Positions 1 to 5,891 of a stretch of DNA of 9,937 bases are shown piece by piece (positions within the stretch are counted from its first letter, which is position 1; each line of letters opens with the position of its first letter). The stretch is taken from positions 11,642-21,578 of the forward strand of contig DKIT01000133.1 of NCBI GenBank assembly GCA_002454415.1. The letters are read 5' to 3'. Source of the stretch: Sphingobacterium sp. UBA6711. GTDB taxonomy: Bacteria > Bacteroidota > Bacteroidia > Sphingobacteriales > Sphingobacteriaceae. The notes beneath the pieces were generated by a model. It saw nothing but the letters and a program-made list of their open reading frames with translations, searched no databases and was not told the DNA's origin. Position numbers and translations under genes: made by a program.

Positions 1-34
1 CAATATTTAATACGATATACTCAACACGAAAACA

Positions 35-511
35 ATGAAAAAAATAATTGCCGTATTCGCATTTATAATAGCACTTAATACACAACTGCTAGCCCAAATT
101 GGAAGTAATCCGGATGTACCTGATCACACACCCATGATGAATAAGACATGGGAAGCTATTGATAAAATGGCCTATAAAGTAACGTATAATGGGGCAAAAA
201 AAGTTTACACTCCATTCTATCCAAAGGAGCTGAAAGCATTGGAAAATAAAGTTGTCGAACTACCGGGCTACATGGTACCGCTACATAGTGGTCGTAATCA
301 CAAAAATTTTATGATGTCGGTACTCCCGGTGATGCAATGCCAATTTTGCGGTTCTAACGGAATTCCGCCAATGCTAGAAGTGACATTAAAAGGTAGTGCG
401 ATAAAATTCTCTGAAGACCCTATCAAACTGAAAGGGAAGATGATCTTTACAAAAGACCCGCTCAAAGGAAATTCTGAAATTCAGATTGTGGATGCTGAAC
501 CCATAAAATAG
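35..511 (+). CDS. Exported DUF3299-like protein with CxxC pair
   Basis: This encodes a 158-residue protein whose first 20 residues form a Sec signal peptide (two lysines, a hydrophobic stretch, then LLA before Q21), so the mature protein is probably periplasmic or surface exposed. The body carries a pattern I associate with DUF3299-like proteins: a YPKEL element near residue 62, VELPGYMVPL at 74-83, a hydrophobic SVLPVMQC stretch, a C102-x-x-C105-G pair followed by PPMLEV, and a C-terminal KLKGKM strand. Function is unknown. The CxxC could bind a metal or be redox active, but nothing in the sequence decides this. The ATG at 35 is supported by the signal peptide that begins there. The gene converges on rsmE and its stop codon lies inside a hairpin. 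Its upstream context is outside the window. The family assignment is from memory of the motif pattern and is only moderately sure; the coding call is strong. Confidence 0.72.
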   Translation: MKKIIAVFAFIIALNTQLLAQIGSNPDVPDHTPMMNKTWEAIDKMAYKVTYNGAKKVYTPFYPKELKALENKVVELPGYMVPLHSGRNHKNFMMSVLPVMQCQFCGSNGIPPMLEVTLKGSAIKFSEDPIKLKGKMIFTKDPLKGNSEIQIVDAEPIK

Positions 512-538
512 ATAAGGCCTCAAAGCGGTCTTATCTAT
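508..538 (-). terminator. Hairpin terminator for rsmE, overlapping the convergent gene's stop
   Basis: ATAGATAAGGCC (508-519) pairs with GGTCTTATCTAT (527-538) through 12 positions with one G-U pair and a 7-nt loop. Read on the minus strand the stem is followed by TTTTAT, a short U-rich tail, so it can end the rsmE operon. Read on the plus strand there is no T tract, so termination of the left-hand gene here is less certain. The TAG stop (509-511) of that gene is part of the stem. Confidence 0.6.
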
Positions 539-550
539 GCAACAAACTGC

Positions 551-1264
551 TTATCTGTTTAAAAAAGAAACCTCTAGACAAGCAGCTAACGCTGCAGTTT
601 CTGTACGCAGACGCGCGTCTCCCAATGAAATTGGATCAAAGCCATTTTCCAATGCCAAGTCTATTTCCTCCGTCGAAAAATCACCTTCCGGACCGATTAA
701 GATAATATAATGTTGGGCAGGTGCCAAAAGCTGATCTAAATACTGCTTTTCCGCATCAACACAGTGTGCAATCACTTTTTGAACACCCTCCTTTGGAATA
801 TCTTTCAGAAACTGTTTAAAAGATACAGGCGGATTAAGTTTAGGTAAATAGGCTTTCAAAGATTGTTTCATAGCTGCCACAATCACCTTATTTAAGCGAT
901 CTAATTTCACCTCCTTACGCTCAGAGTGCTCGCAAATAATAGGCGTAATCTCCTGAATGCCAACCTCCGTTGCTTTTTCAAGAAACCACTCAATCCTGTC
1001 GATGTTTTTTGTTGGACCAACAGCTATATGAAGATGGTATTGCGGTTTATTGAAGTTTTCCTCAACATTTAAAATAACCAATACCGTGCGTTTAGGATGC
1101 GGATCAATAATTTGAGCTTCGTATAGACCACCACGGCCATCAATCAGGTGCAACCGATCTCCTGCATCCATACGAAGCACCCGAATAGCGTGCTTGCTTT
1201 CTTCCTCACTAAGGATAAAATTTTCTAATGAAGGATTTAGATCCGGTGAAAAAAATAACTGCAT
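551..1264 (-). CDS. rsmE: 16S rRNA (uracil(1498)-N(3))-methyltransferase RsmE
   Basis: This 237-residue protein is a SPOUT-class methyltransferase that uses S-adenosylmethionine to methylate N3 of U1498 of 16S rRNA in the small subunit. The N-terminal RNA-binding part holds H25-AIRVLRM, the usual 'H..VLR' element. The C-terminal trefoil-knot domain holds the SAM-binding IILIGPEGDF (187-196) and the family signature SLGDARLRTETAALAA (213-228). Length matches the family (about 230-250 residues). The start follows the CNNM gene stop by 14 nt, so it is the last gene of a four-gene operon, and a hairpin lies directly after its stop. Identity is secure. The link to membrane and pyrophosphate genes is positional only. 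Confidence 0.95.
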   Translation of the reverse strand: MQLFFSPDLNPSLENFILSEEESKHAIRVLRMDAGDRLHLIDGRGGLYEAQIIDPHPKRTVLVILNVEENFNKPQYHLHIAVGPTKNIDRIEWFLEKATEVGIQEITPIICEHSERKEVKLDRLNKVIVAAMKQSLKAYLPKLNPPVSFKQFLKDIPKEGVQKVIAHCVDAEKQYLDQLLAPAQHYIILIGPEGDFSTEEIDLALENGFDPISLGDARLRTETAALAACLEVSFLNR

Positions 1265-1278
1265 GGACTATTTTACTT

Positions 1279-2592
1279 TTATTCCTCTATATCATCCTCT
1301 GCCGATTCGACCAATTCCAATTTGACAAATTCAATATTCTGTTGGGCCTTACGAATAATTGTAAATACATAACCATACTCCTCTTTTCGTTCACCTACCT
1401 CAGGAATTTTATCAAATATTTCACTTACTAAACCTGACATGGTATCGTAATCTTGGCTCTCCGGTAATTCAATTGGAAGAAACTCATTCACGTCGTGAAT
1501 ACTAGCCCCAGCATCGACCATATATTCCGTTTCAGAAATACGCTCTACAACCGGAGTTTCTTCATCGTACTCATCCTGAATTTCACCTACCAGTTCTTCA
1601 ACAATGTCTTCCAGAGTGACCATACCTGCTGTACCACCAAATTCGTCCAATACAATTGCTAATTGTATACGCTTTTGTTGAAATTCAGCCATCAAGTCAT
1701 TGATCTTCTTCGTTTCAGGGATAAAATAAGGTTTTCGCATGATATTTTTCATAACTACTTCCTTTCCTTTGGCCAAAAGCGGTAAAATATCCTTTGTGTG
1801 TACTATTCCGACAATTTGATCAATATTATCTTCATAAATTGGAAGACGAGAATATCCCTCCTCGGTCATGGTTTCGATCAGTTCAGAGGCATCTGCCGTT
1901 ACTTCAACAGCCACAATCTTCGTCCTCGGCACCATAATATTTTTTACGATACGTTCATTGAAATCAAAGACGTTTTTAATCAGCTCATGCTCTGAAATAT
2001 CCAGTGCTCCTGATTCTTTTCCCTTATCTAAAAGATACTGTAACTCTTCAGAGGAGTGCGCAGATTCACCTTTCGTAACCTCAAAACCTAAAATCTTGAG
2101 CAGAAAATTAGCAAAACCGTTGAGAATCCAAATGAAAGGTCTAAAGATAAAGTAGAAAAACTGCAGTGGAACCGCAATCTTCATCGTCGTTGCGACGGGC
2201 TTTTGGATTGCAATTGATTTGGGAGCTAACTCACCAAATACAATGTGAAGTACTGTAATAATCGTAAAAGCCAACACATGCCCTGCATTCGTAGCTATTG
2301 ATCCAGTTAATTCAACACCAAAAAAACCTAATGCCCCCTGCACAATTTGGGTCATTACAGCTTCTCCTACCCAACCTAAAGCAAGTGAAGAAAGTGTAAT
2401 ACCCAATTGTGTAGCGGCTAAATAACCATCCAAATGCTCCGTTATACTTTTGGCTATTGTAGCAACTTTGCTACCTGTTTTCGCCTGAACTTCAATTTGG
2501 GAGACTCGGACTTTGACAATAGCAAACTCAGCTGCAACGAAAAAACCGTTGGCTAATACTAAAAACAATGTCCAAAAAATATCGAGCGCCAT
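1279..2592 (-). CDS. CNNM/CBS-domain transporter (CorB/HlyC-type hemolysin family protein)
   Basis: This 437-residue inner-membrane protein has the three-part layout of the CNNM/CorB family. A DUF21/CNNM transmembrane domain covers about residues 1-190, with NGFFVAAEFAIVK near the start and GELAPKSIAIQKP in the ion-path region. A CBS-domain pair covers about 215-340 (YSRLPIYEDNIDQIVGIVHT and LAIVLDEFGGTAGMVTLEDI). A C-terminal CorC_HlyC domain follows from about 350, with an acidic tail. Family members move or regulate Mg2+ (and possibly Co2+); the old name 'hemolysin' is historical and there is no reason to expect toxin activity. It sits 8 nt downstream of the Mg2+-dependent pyrophosphatase gene and 14 nt upstream of rsmE, so cotranscription is likely. 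Substrate is inferred from the family and not shown by the sequence. Confidence 0.92.
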   Translation of the reverse strand: MALDIFWTLFLVLANGFFVAAEFAIVKVRVSQIEVQAKTGSKVATIAKSITEHLDGYLAATQLGITLSSLALGWVGEAVMTQIVQGALGFFGVELTGSIATNAGHVLAFTIITVLHIVFGELAPKSIAIQKPVATTMKIAVPLQFFYFIFRPFIWILNGFANFLLKILGFEVTKGESAHSSEELQYLLDKGKESGALDISEHELIKNVFDFNERIVKNIMVPRTKIVAVEVTADASELIETMTEEGYSRLPIYEDNIDQIVGIVHTKDILPLLAKGKEVVMKNIMRKPYFIPETKKINDLMAEFQQKRIQLAIVLDEFGGTAGMVTLEDIVEELVGEIQDEYDEETPVVERISETEYMVDAGASIHDVNEFLPIELPESQDYDTMSGLVSEIFDKIPEVGERKEEYGYVFTIIRKAQQNIEFVKLELVESAEDDIEE

Positions 2593-2600
2593 GCTGGGGG

Positions 2601-3143
2601 TTATTTGTTAACAAATTCTTTTTTGTACAGTTCGATAGCCTCGATTAAGATTCTTTGCGCTTCCTCGCGTCCTTTCACTCCTTCCACGATAACGTGCTTC
2701 TTTTCTAAAGCTTTGTAGCTTTCAAAGAACTGCACAATTTCTTTCATCGTATGCGGCGGCAATTGATCGATATCTTTAATGTAATTGAAAATAGGATCGT
2801 TTTTGGCTACAGCAATGATCTTATCATCCTGCTCACCGCCATCAACCATATTCATTACACCGATAACTTGCGCTTCAACTAATGTCAATGGCAAAATATC
2901 GACTGAACAAATGACCAAAATATCCAAAGGATCTTTGTCATCGCAATAAGTTTGTGGGATAAAGCCATAATTAGCAGGATAAACAACAGAAGAGCTCAGT
3001 ACTCTATCCAAAAGCAACAAGCCTGTCTCTTTATCTAATTCGTACTTTCCTTTAGATCCGTTTGTAATCTCAATGATAGCATTTACGGCATTTGGCACAT
3101 TCTCACCTGGAGAAACCATGTGCCAAGGGTTTTGTTTACTCAT
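2601..3143 (-). CDS. ppa: Inorganic pyrophosphatase, family I
   Basis: This cytoplasmic 180-residue enzyme hydrolyses pyrophosphate to two phosphates with Mg2+, pulling biosynthetic reactions forward. The soluble family I signature D-x-D-P-x-D is present as D69-K-D71-P-L-D74, and further metal and substrate residues are visible in VDGGEQDDKI (101-109). The upstream VVYPANYGFIPQTY (53-66) is also typical, as is the length (about 175-185). The ATG lies 8 nt after the DedA stop and the stop lies 8 nt before the CNNM start, placing it second in a minus-strand operon. No promoter box fits in the 8-nt gap, so expression should depend on the promoter before the DedA gene. Identity is secure. Confidence 0.95.
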   Translation of the reverse strand: MSKQNPWHMVSPGENVPNAVNAIIEITNGSKGKYELDKETGLLLLDRVLSSSVVYPANYGFIPQTYCDDKDPLDILVICSVDILPLTLVEAQVIGVMNMVDGGEQDDKIIAVAKNDPIFNYIKDIDQLPPHTMKEIVQFFESYKALEKKHVIVEGVKGREEAQRILIEAIELYKKEFVNK

Positions 3144-3151
3144 TTTTTATT

Positions 3152-3802
3152 TTACTGTATATTTTGTTTGTTTCTTTTGTCTTTTATTCGCTTTTTCAGC
3201 AAAGTAATGGCAATAGGCAAAAATGCTATCACGATCATTCCAACCACAACATATTCAACATAGTGAATAATCCAGGGGAACTCTATCCCGAGAAAATAAC
3301 CGGAAAGAGTCAATACGAAGACCCAAATTAAAGCCCCGCTGATGTTATATAAAACGAATTTTTTGAAATCTAATTTTACGACACCTGCAAAGATAGGTGC
3401 AAAAGTACGAACTATTGGAACAAATCTACCTATAATTAATGCAGTACCACCATATTTATGATAAAATTCTTCCGCCATGACCACATACTTCCGCTTAAAG
3501 ATAAAGCTATCCTTTCGTTTAAACAACATTGGCCCCGCCCGATAACCAAACCAATAGCCCGTAAAATTACCTAATATACCCGCTCCTAATAAGCCCAAGC
3601 AAAGCGTATAAATGCTCACATCAATCTTATTGAGCGCACAAAATAACCCCGCTAAAAATAATAAGTAATCGCCTGGTAGAAAAAAACCAAAAAACAGACC
3701 TGTTTCGGCAAATACGATTATGATAACTAAATAAAACCCGCCCGAACTTAACAGCTCCTCAGGATTCATTAGTTGTTGAAATGACAACAAAAGTTCATGC
3801 AT
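3152..3802 (-). CDS. DedA family membrane protein
   Basis: This 216-residue polytopic inner-membrane protein carries the hallmarks of the DedA (SNARE-associated/VTT) family: an acidic residue and glycine-rich re-entrant segment in FAETGLFFGFFLPGDYLLF (31-49, with E33 and P43-G44-D45), and the arginine-containing second re-entrant segment GRFVPIVRTFAPIFAG (125-140, with R126 and R132). Hydrophobic segments follow to about residue 205, then a basic cytoplasmic tail (KKRIKDKRNKQ). Some DedA proteins are now known to recycle undecaprenyl phosphate or move phospholipids across the membrane; which activity this one has cannot be read from sequence. It is the first gene of the operon with ppa, a CNNM transporter and rsmE, preceded by a TAnnTTTG box. 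Confidence 0.92.
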   Translation of the reverse strand: MHELLLSFQQLMNPEELLSSGGFYLVIIIVFAETGLFFGFFLPGDYLLFLAGLFCALNKIDVSIYTLCLGLLGAGILGNFTGYWFGYRAGPMLFKRKDSFIFKRKYVVMAEEFYHKYGGTALIIGRFVPIVRTFAPIFAGVVKLDFKKFVLYNISGALIWVFVLTLSGYFLGIEFPWIIHYVEYVVVGMIVIAFLPIAITLLKKRIKDKRNKQNIQ

Positions 3803-3888
3803 AACTTTCAGTAAAAATCAATGTTGTTTGCTCCATCTTAGAATTAAAATCTATTTATATCCTTGTAAAATTTAAAAACAACAAAGTA

Positions 3889-3896
3889 CAAATATA
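3889..3896 (-). promoter_or_regulatory. Putative -7 promoter box for the DedA-ppa-CNNM-rsmE operon
   Basis: On the minus strand this reads TATATTTG, a full match to the Bacteroidota -7 consensus TAnnTTTG. It sits about 86 nt before the DedA start in the HIT-DedA gap (3803-3942). I cannot find a good TTTG -33 box at the usual spacing, so the call rests on the -7 element and its position. No convincing terminator after the HIT gene is visible in the same gap, so some read-through from HIT is possible. Confidence 0.5.
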
Positions 3897-3942
3897 GCAT
3901 TCTTCTAAAAAACGAAGGTAAATCAAGTGTAATATAATCTTG

Positions 3943-4359
3943 TTATTGATTTTGTGCAGTTATACTGATAATAGATTCCCGGATAGTCTCCGCGATCTGA
4001 TGAAGTTCCTCCTCACCTAAATTCAATTTAGGCCCAGCAAAATTTAAATCGCTGATTTTGTTGATCGGAACGAGATGGATGTGTGCATGCGCCACTTCAA
4101 GTCCGACCACAGCTACACCAACTTTGACACAGGGTATGACCTTTTTTATTCCTTGCGCAACAATTTTCGCAAATACCCAAAGTGCCATGTATTGATCATC
4201 TTCAATATCAAAAATGTAATCAGTTTCTTTTTTGGGAATTACCAATACATGGCCTTTTGCCAAAGGACTGATATCCAAGAAAGCTAGAAAATCATTACTC
4301 TCCGCGACTTTGTAAGCTGGTATCTCCCCAGCAACGATTTTTGAAAAAATTGTTGACAT
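3943..4359 (-). CDS. HIT family hydrolase (HinT-like)
   Basis: This 138-residue cytoplasmic protein is a histidine-triad nucleotide hydrolase or transferase. The N terminus TIFSKIVAGEIPAYKVAE and FLDISPLAKGHVLVIPKKE (28-45) are typical of the HinT branch, and the active site H91-A-H93-I-H95-L-V is intact at the usual place. Related enzymes cleave adenosine phosphoramidates or aminoacyl-adenylate adducts; the natural substrate here is unknown. Compared with minimal HinT proteins it has a longer C-terminal tail (about residues 100-138). It has its own TATATTTG box upstream and is separated from greA by an intrinsic terminator, so it is probably transcribed alone or reads into the DedA operon. 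It has no obvious functional link to its neighbours. Confidence 0.93.
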   Translation of the reverse strand: MSTIFSKIVAGEIPAYKVAESNDFLAFLDISPLAKGHVLVIPKKETDYIFDIEDDQYMALWVFAKIVAQGIKKVIPCVKVGVAVVGLEVAHAHIHLVPINKISDLNFAGPKLNLGEEELHQIAETIRESIISITAQNQ

Positions 4360-4399
4360 ATTATCCGATGTTGAATAAGCTCTTTTTATAATAAAATAT

Positions 4400-4407
4400 C
4401 AAATATA
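4400..4407 (-). promoter_or_regulatory. Putative -7 promoter box for the HIT gene
   Basis: The minus strand reads TATATTTG, matching TAnnTTTG, 40 nt before the HIT start codon. It is the same octamer as the box before the DedA gene. It lies downstream of the greA terminator, which supports an independent transcript. The -33 element is not clear in this AT-rich stretch. Confidence 0.5.
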
Positions 4408-4470
4408 TCCTATCTAAATTTATTTGATAAAAAAATCATCATACGTAACATACCTATGATGCTCTCAACA

Positions 4471-4511
4471 AATATAAACAAAAAAGGTCGCGATTACTAT
4501 AACGCGACCTT
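4471..4511 (-). terminator. Intrinsic terminator downstream of greA
   Basis: AAGGTCGCG (4484-4492) and CGCGACCTT (4503-4511) form a perfect GC-rich 9-bp stem with a 10-nt loop. On the minus strand the stem runs straight into TTTTTTGTTTATATT. This is a textbook Rho-independent terminator for greA, about 60 nt past its stop codon. Confidence 0.88.
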
Positions 4512-4534
4512 CTTAATATAAAGTTAATTTGTAA

Positions 4535-4565
4535 GTGTGCGGTTATGGCATACCGCACATAACCG
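4535..4565 (-). repeat. Two overlapping, mutually exclusive inverted repeats after greA
   Basis: TGTGCGGT (4536-4543) pairs perfectly with ACCGCACA (4552-4559). CGGTTATG (4540-4547) pairs perfectly with CATAACCG (4558-4565). Each gives an 8-bp stem, and the two share bases on both arms so only one can form at a time. The element starts 8 nt after the greA stop codon and precedes the terminator. No U tract follows it, so it is not itself a normal intrinsic terminator. It may protect the 3' end of the mRNA; function is unknown. Confidence 0.5.
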
Positions 4566-4572
4566 AAATATA

Positions 4573-5046
4573 TTATCTTGAAATCTCTACGATCTCGAAT
4601 TCGATTTTACCAGCAGGTACTTCGATCTCTGCCGTATCACCTTTCGACTTGCCTAATAAGCCCTGAGCAATAGGAGATTTAACCGAAATCTTCCCTGATT
4701 TGAGGTCTGCTTCAGACTCTGCAACCAGTTGATAAGTCATTTCAGCACCGTTCTTTTTATTCTTTATTTTAACAATCGATAATGCTAAAACTTTGGACGT
4801 ATCCAATTTGGATTCGTCGATTAAACGCGCCGTAGCTAATGTATTCTCCAAATTGGCTATTTTTGCCTCATGGAGACCTTGAGCTTCCTTAGCAGCATCA
4901 TATTCCGCATTCTCTGACAAATCACCCTTGTCCCTAAACTCTGCAATAGCATTGGCAATTTTAGACCTTCCTTCCGTCTTCAGATAAGCTAATTCCTCTT
5001 TAAGCTTACGCAATCCTTCTTCCGTAAAATAAGTTACTTCTGCCAT
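4573..5046 (-). CDS. greA: Transcription elongation factor GreA
   Basis: This 157-residue factor enters the secondary channel of RNA polymerase and stimulates cleavage of backtracked transcripts. The N-terminal coiled coil (about 1-75) carries the acidic tip GDLSENAEYDAAKEAQ (41-56), including D42 and E45, which correspond to the residues that hold the catalytic Mg2+ at the polymerase active site. The C-terminal FKBP-like domain ends with the usual SPIAQGLLGKSKGDTAEIEV pattern. Length matches the family. Upstream is a hairpin with a U-rich tail, and beyond it a possible promoter, so expression may be affected by termination in the leader. A strong terminator follows the gene. Identity is secure. 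Confidence 0.96.
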   Translation of the reverse strand: MAEVTYFTEEGLRKLKEELAYLKTEGRSKIANAIAEFRDKGDLSENAEYDAAKEAQGLHEAKIANLENTLATARLIDESKLDTSKVLALSIVKIKNKKNGAEMTYQLVAESEADLKSGKISVKSPIAQGLLGKSKGDTAEIEVPAGKIEFEIVEISR

Positions 5047-5073
5047 AATTTTATCTTTTTCTTATTTTCTACA

Positions 5074-5129
5074 TTTTAAAAAAGAAACAAGACCATATTA
5101 CCCTCGTCGGGAAACATGGTCTTGCTTTC
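5074..5129 (-). terminator. Hairpin with U-rich tail: response-regulator operon terminator and possible greA leader attenuator
   Basis: CAAGACCAT (5088-5096) pairs perfectly with ATGGTCTTG (5116-5124). With one bulged base at 5125 the stem extends by GAAA/TTTC (5084-5087 and 5126-5129), and an inner CCC/GGG (5101-5103 and 5109-5111) adds a small upper stem. On the minus strand it is followed by TTTCTTTTTTTAAAA. It lies 54 nt after the response-regulator stop, so it can end that operon. Because only about 28 nt separate its tail from greA and a plausible promoter lies upstream of it, it may also act inside the greA leader. Confidence 0.75.
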
Positions 5130-5137
5130 AATCTAGA

Positions 5138-5168
5138 CGAAGATAATAATTGTTTTCAACAAAACAAA
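5138..5168 (-). promoter_or_regulatory. Putative greA promoter
   Basis: On the minus strand, TTTG (5165-5168) is followed after 19 nt by TATCTTCG (5138-5145), one base off the TAnnTTTG -7 box. The -33/-7 spacing is within the range seen in Bacteroidota promoters. Transcription would begin at about 5130-5134, just before the hairpin at 5084-5129. I see no better promoter in the short stretch between the hairpin and greA. Confidence 0.4.
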
Positions 5169-5178
5169 TTATTATCCG

Positions 5179-5877
5179 TTAAATCTCATCCTCATCCACA
5201 AATTTATAACCCAAACCTCGGACCGTCTGCAAGAAGTGTGGTTTATCTGGATTAGTCTCTATTTTCTTCCTCAATCGCACAACATGCATATCCAACGTTC
5301 GCGTGTTTACATTTGAACTATAACCCCAAACAACTTCCATCAACTCTTCACGGGTAATTTCCCGACCCAAATTCTGCAGAAAGTGCAATAGGATTCTATT
5401 TTCCAAAATGGTCAATTCAACTTTTCTTCCATCACGGATTAACGAGTGAATGTTAGGGTGGTGCTCAGTCTGGCCGAATTTATAAACTTCCGGGCTGTTT
5501 TTAGGTAGAAAAAATTTCACCTTATTATCTATCATCGCAATAAGCACATCCATATTGAATGGCTTGCTAATATAGTCAGTCACACCAAAACTATAGGCTT
5601 CAATCTTATCCACATCCTGAGATTTAGCAGTCATCATAATAATGATATTCTCAAATCCGGCTTTACGGACATCTTCGCAGATTTCGTTACCTTCTTTTCC
5701 TGGAAGCATCCAATCCAACAAAACCACATCGGGTCTCTTCTCTAAAATCAAACTCTCCGCTTCATTGCCATTTCCGCTTTGGATGACTTGATAGCCCTCA
5801 GATTCTAATCGATGCTTTACCAAGAAACGTAAGTTCTCATCATCTTCAATAACAGCAACAGTGATGTCTTTATTCAT
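5179..5877 (-). CDS. Two-component response regulator, OmpR/PhoB family
   Basis: This 232-residue cytoplasmic regulator has an N-terminal receiver (about 5-120) with all key residues: acidic pocket E11-D12-D13, phosphoacceptor D55 in VVLLDWMLPG, T82 and K104 (in YISKPF). A C-terminal winged-helix DNA-binding domain (about 135-228) includes ELTILENRILLHFL, REELMEVVWGY, the recognition-helix region TRTLDMHVVRLRKKI and the final wing TVRGLGYKF. It should bind DNA, usually as a dimer on direct repeats, once phosphorylated by the histidine kinase encoded 14 nt upstream. It is the last gene of the operon with the kinase and the S9-like lipoprotein, and a hairpin terminator follows. Nothing in it appears degenerate. 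I do not recognise the specific regulon. Confidence 0.94.
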   Translation of the reverse strand: MNKDITVAVIEDDENLRFLVKHRLESEGYQVIQSGNGNEAESLILEKRPDVVLLDWMLPGKEGNEICEDVRKAGFENIIIMMTAKSQDVDKIEAYSFGVTDYISKPFNMDVLIAMIDNKVKFFLPKNSPEVYKFGQTEHHPNIHSLIRDGRKVELTILENRILLHFLQNLGREITREELMEVVWGYSSNVNTRTLDMHVVRLRKKIETNPDKPHFLQTVRGLGYKFVDEDEI

Positions 5878-5891
5878 ATTTAAATTTATTT

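Noticed and set aside
1868..2155. A 95-residue plus-strand frame antisense to the CNNM gene
   Set aside because: The opposite strand encodes a well-conserved CBS and membrane region; the antisense translation is serine-rich shadow sequence.
3921..3951. AATCAA/TTGATT and CAAG/CTTG pairings near the HIT stop as a terminator
   Set aside because: The stems are short, AT rich and partly unpaired, and no clear U tract follows on the minus strand.
5179..5877. Assignment of the response regulator to RprY or another named regulator
   Set aside because: The receiver and DNA-binding motifs show only the OmpR/PhoB class; the sequence does not resemble RprY closely enough to use the name.
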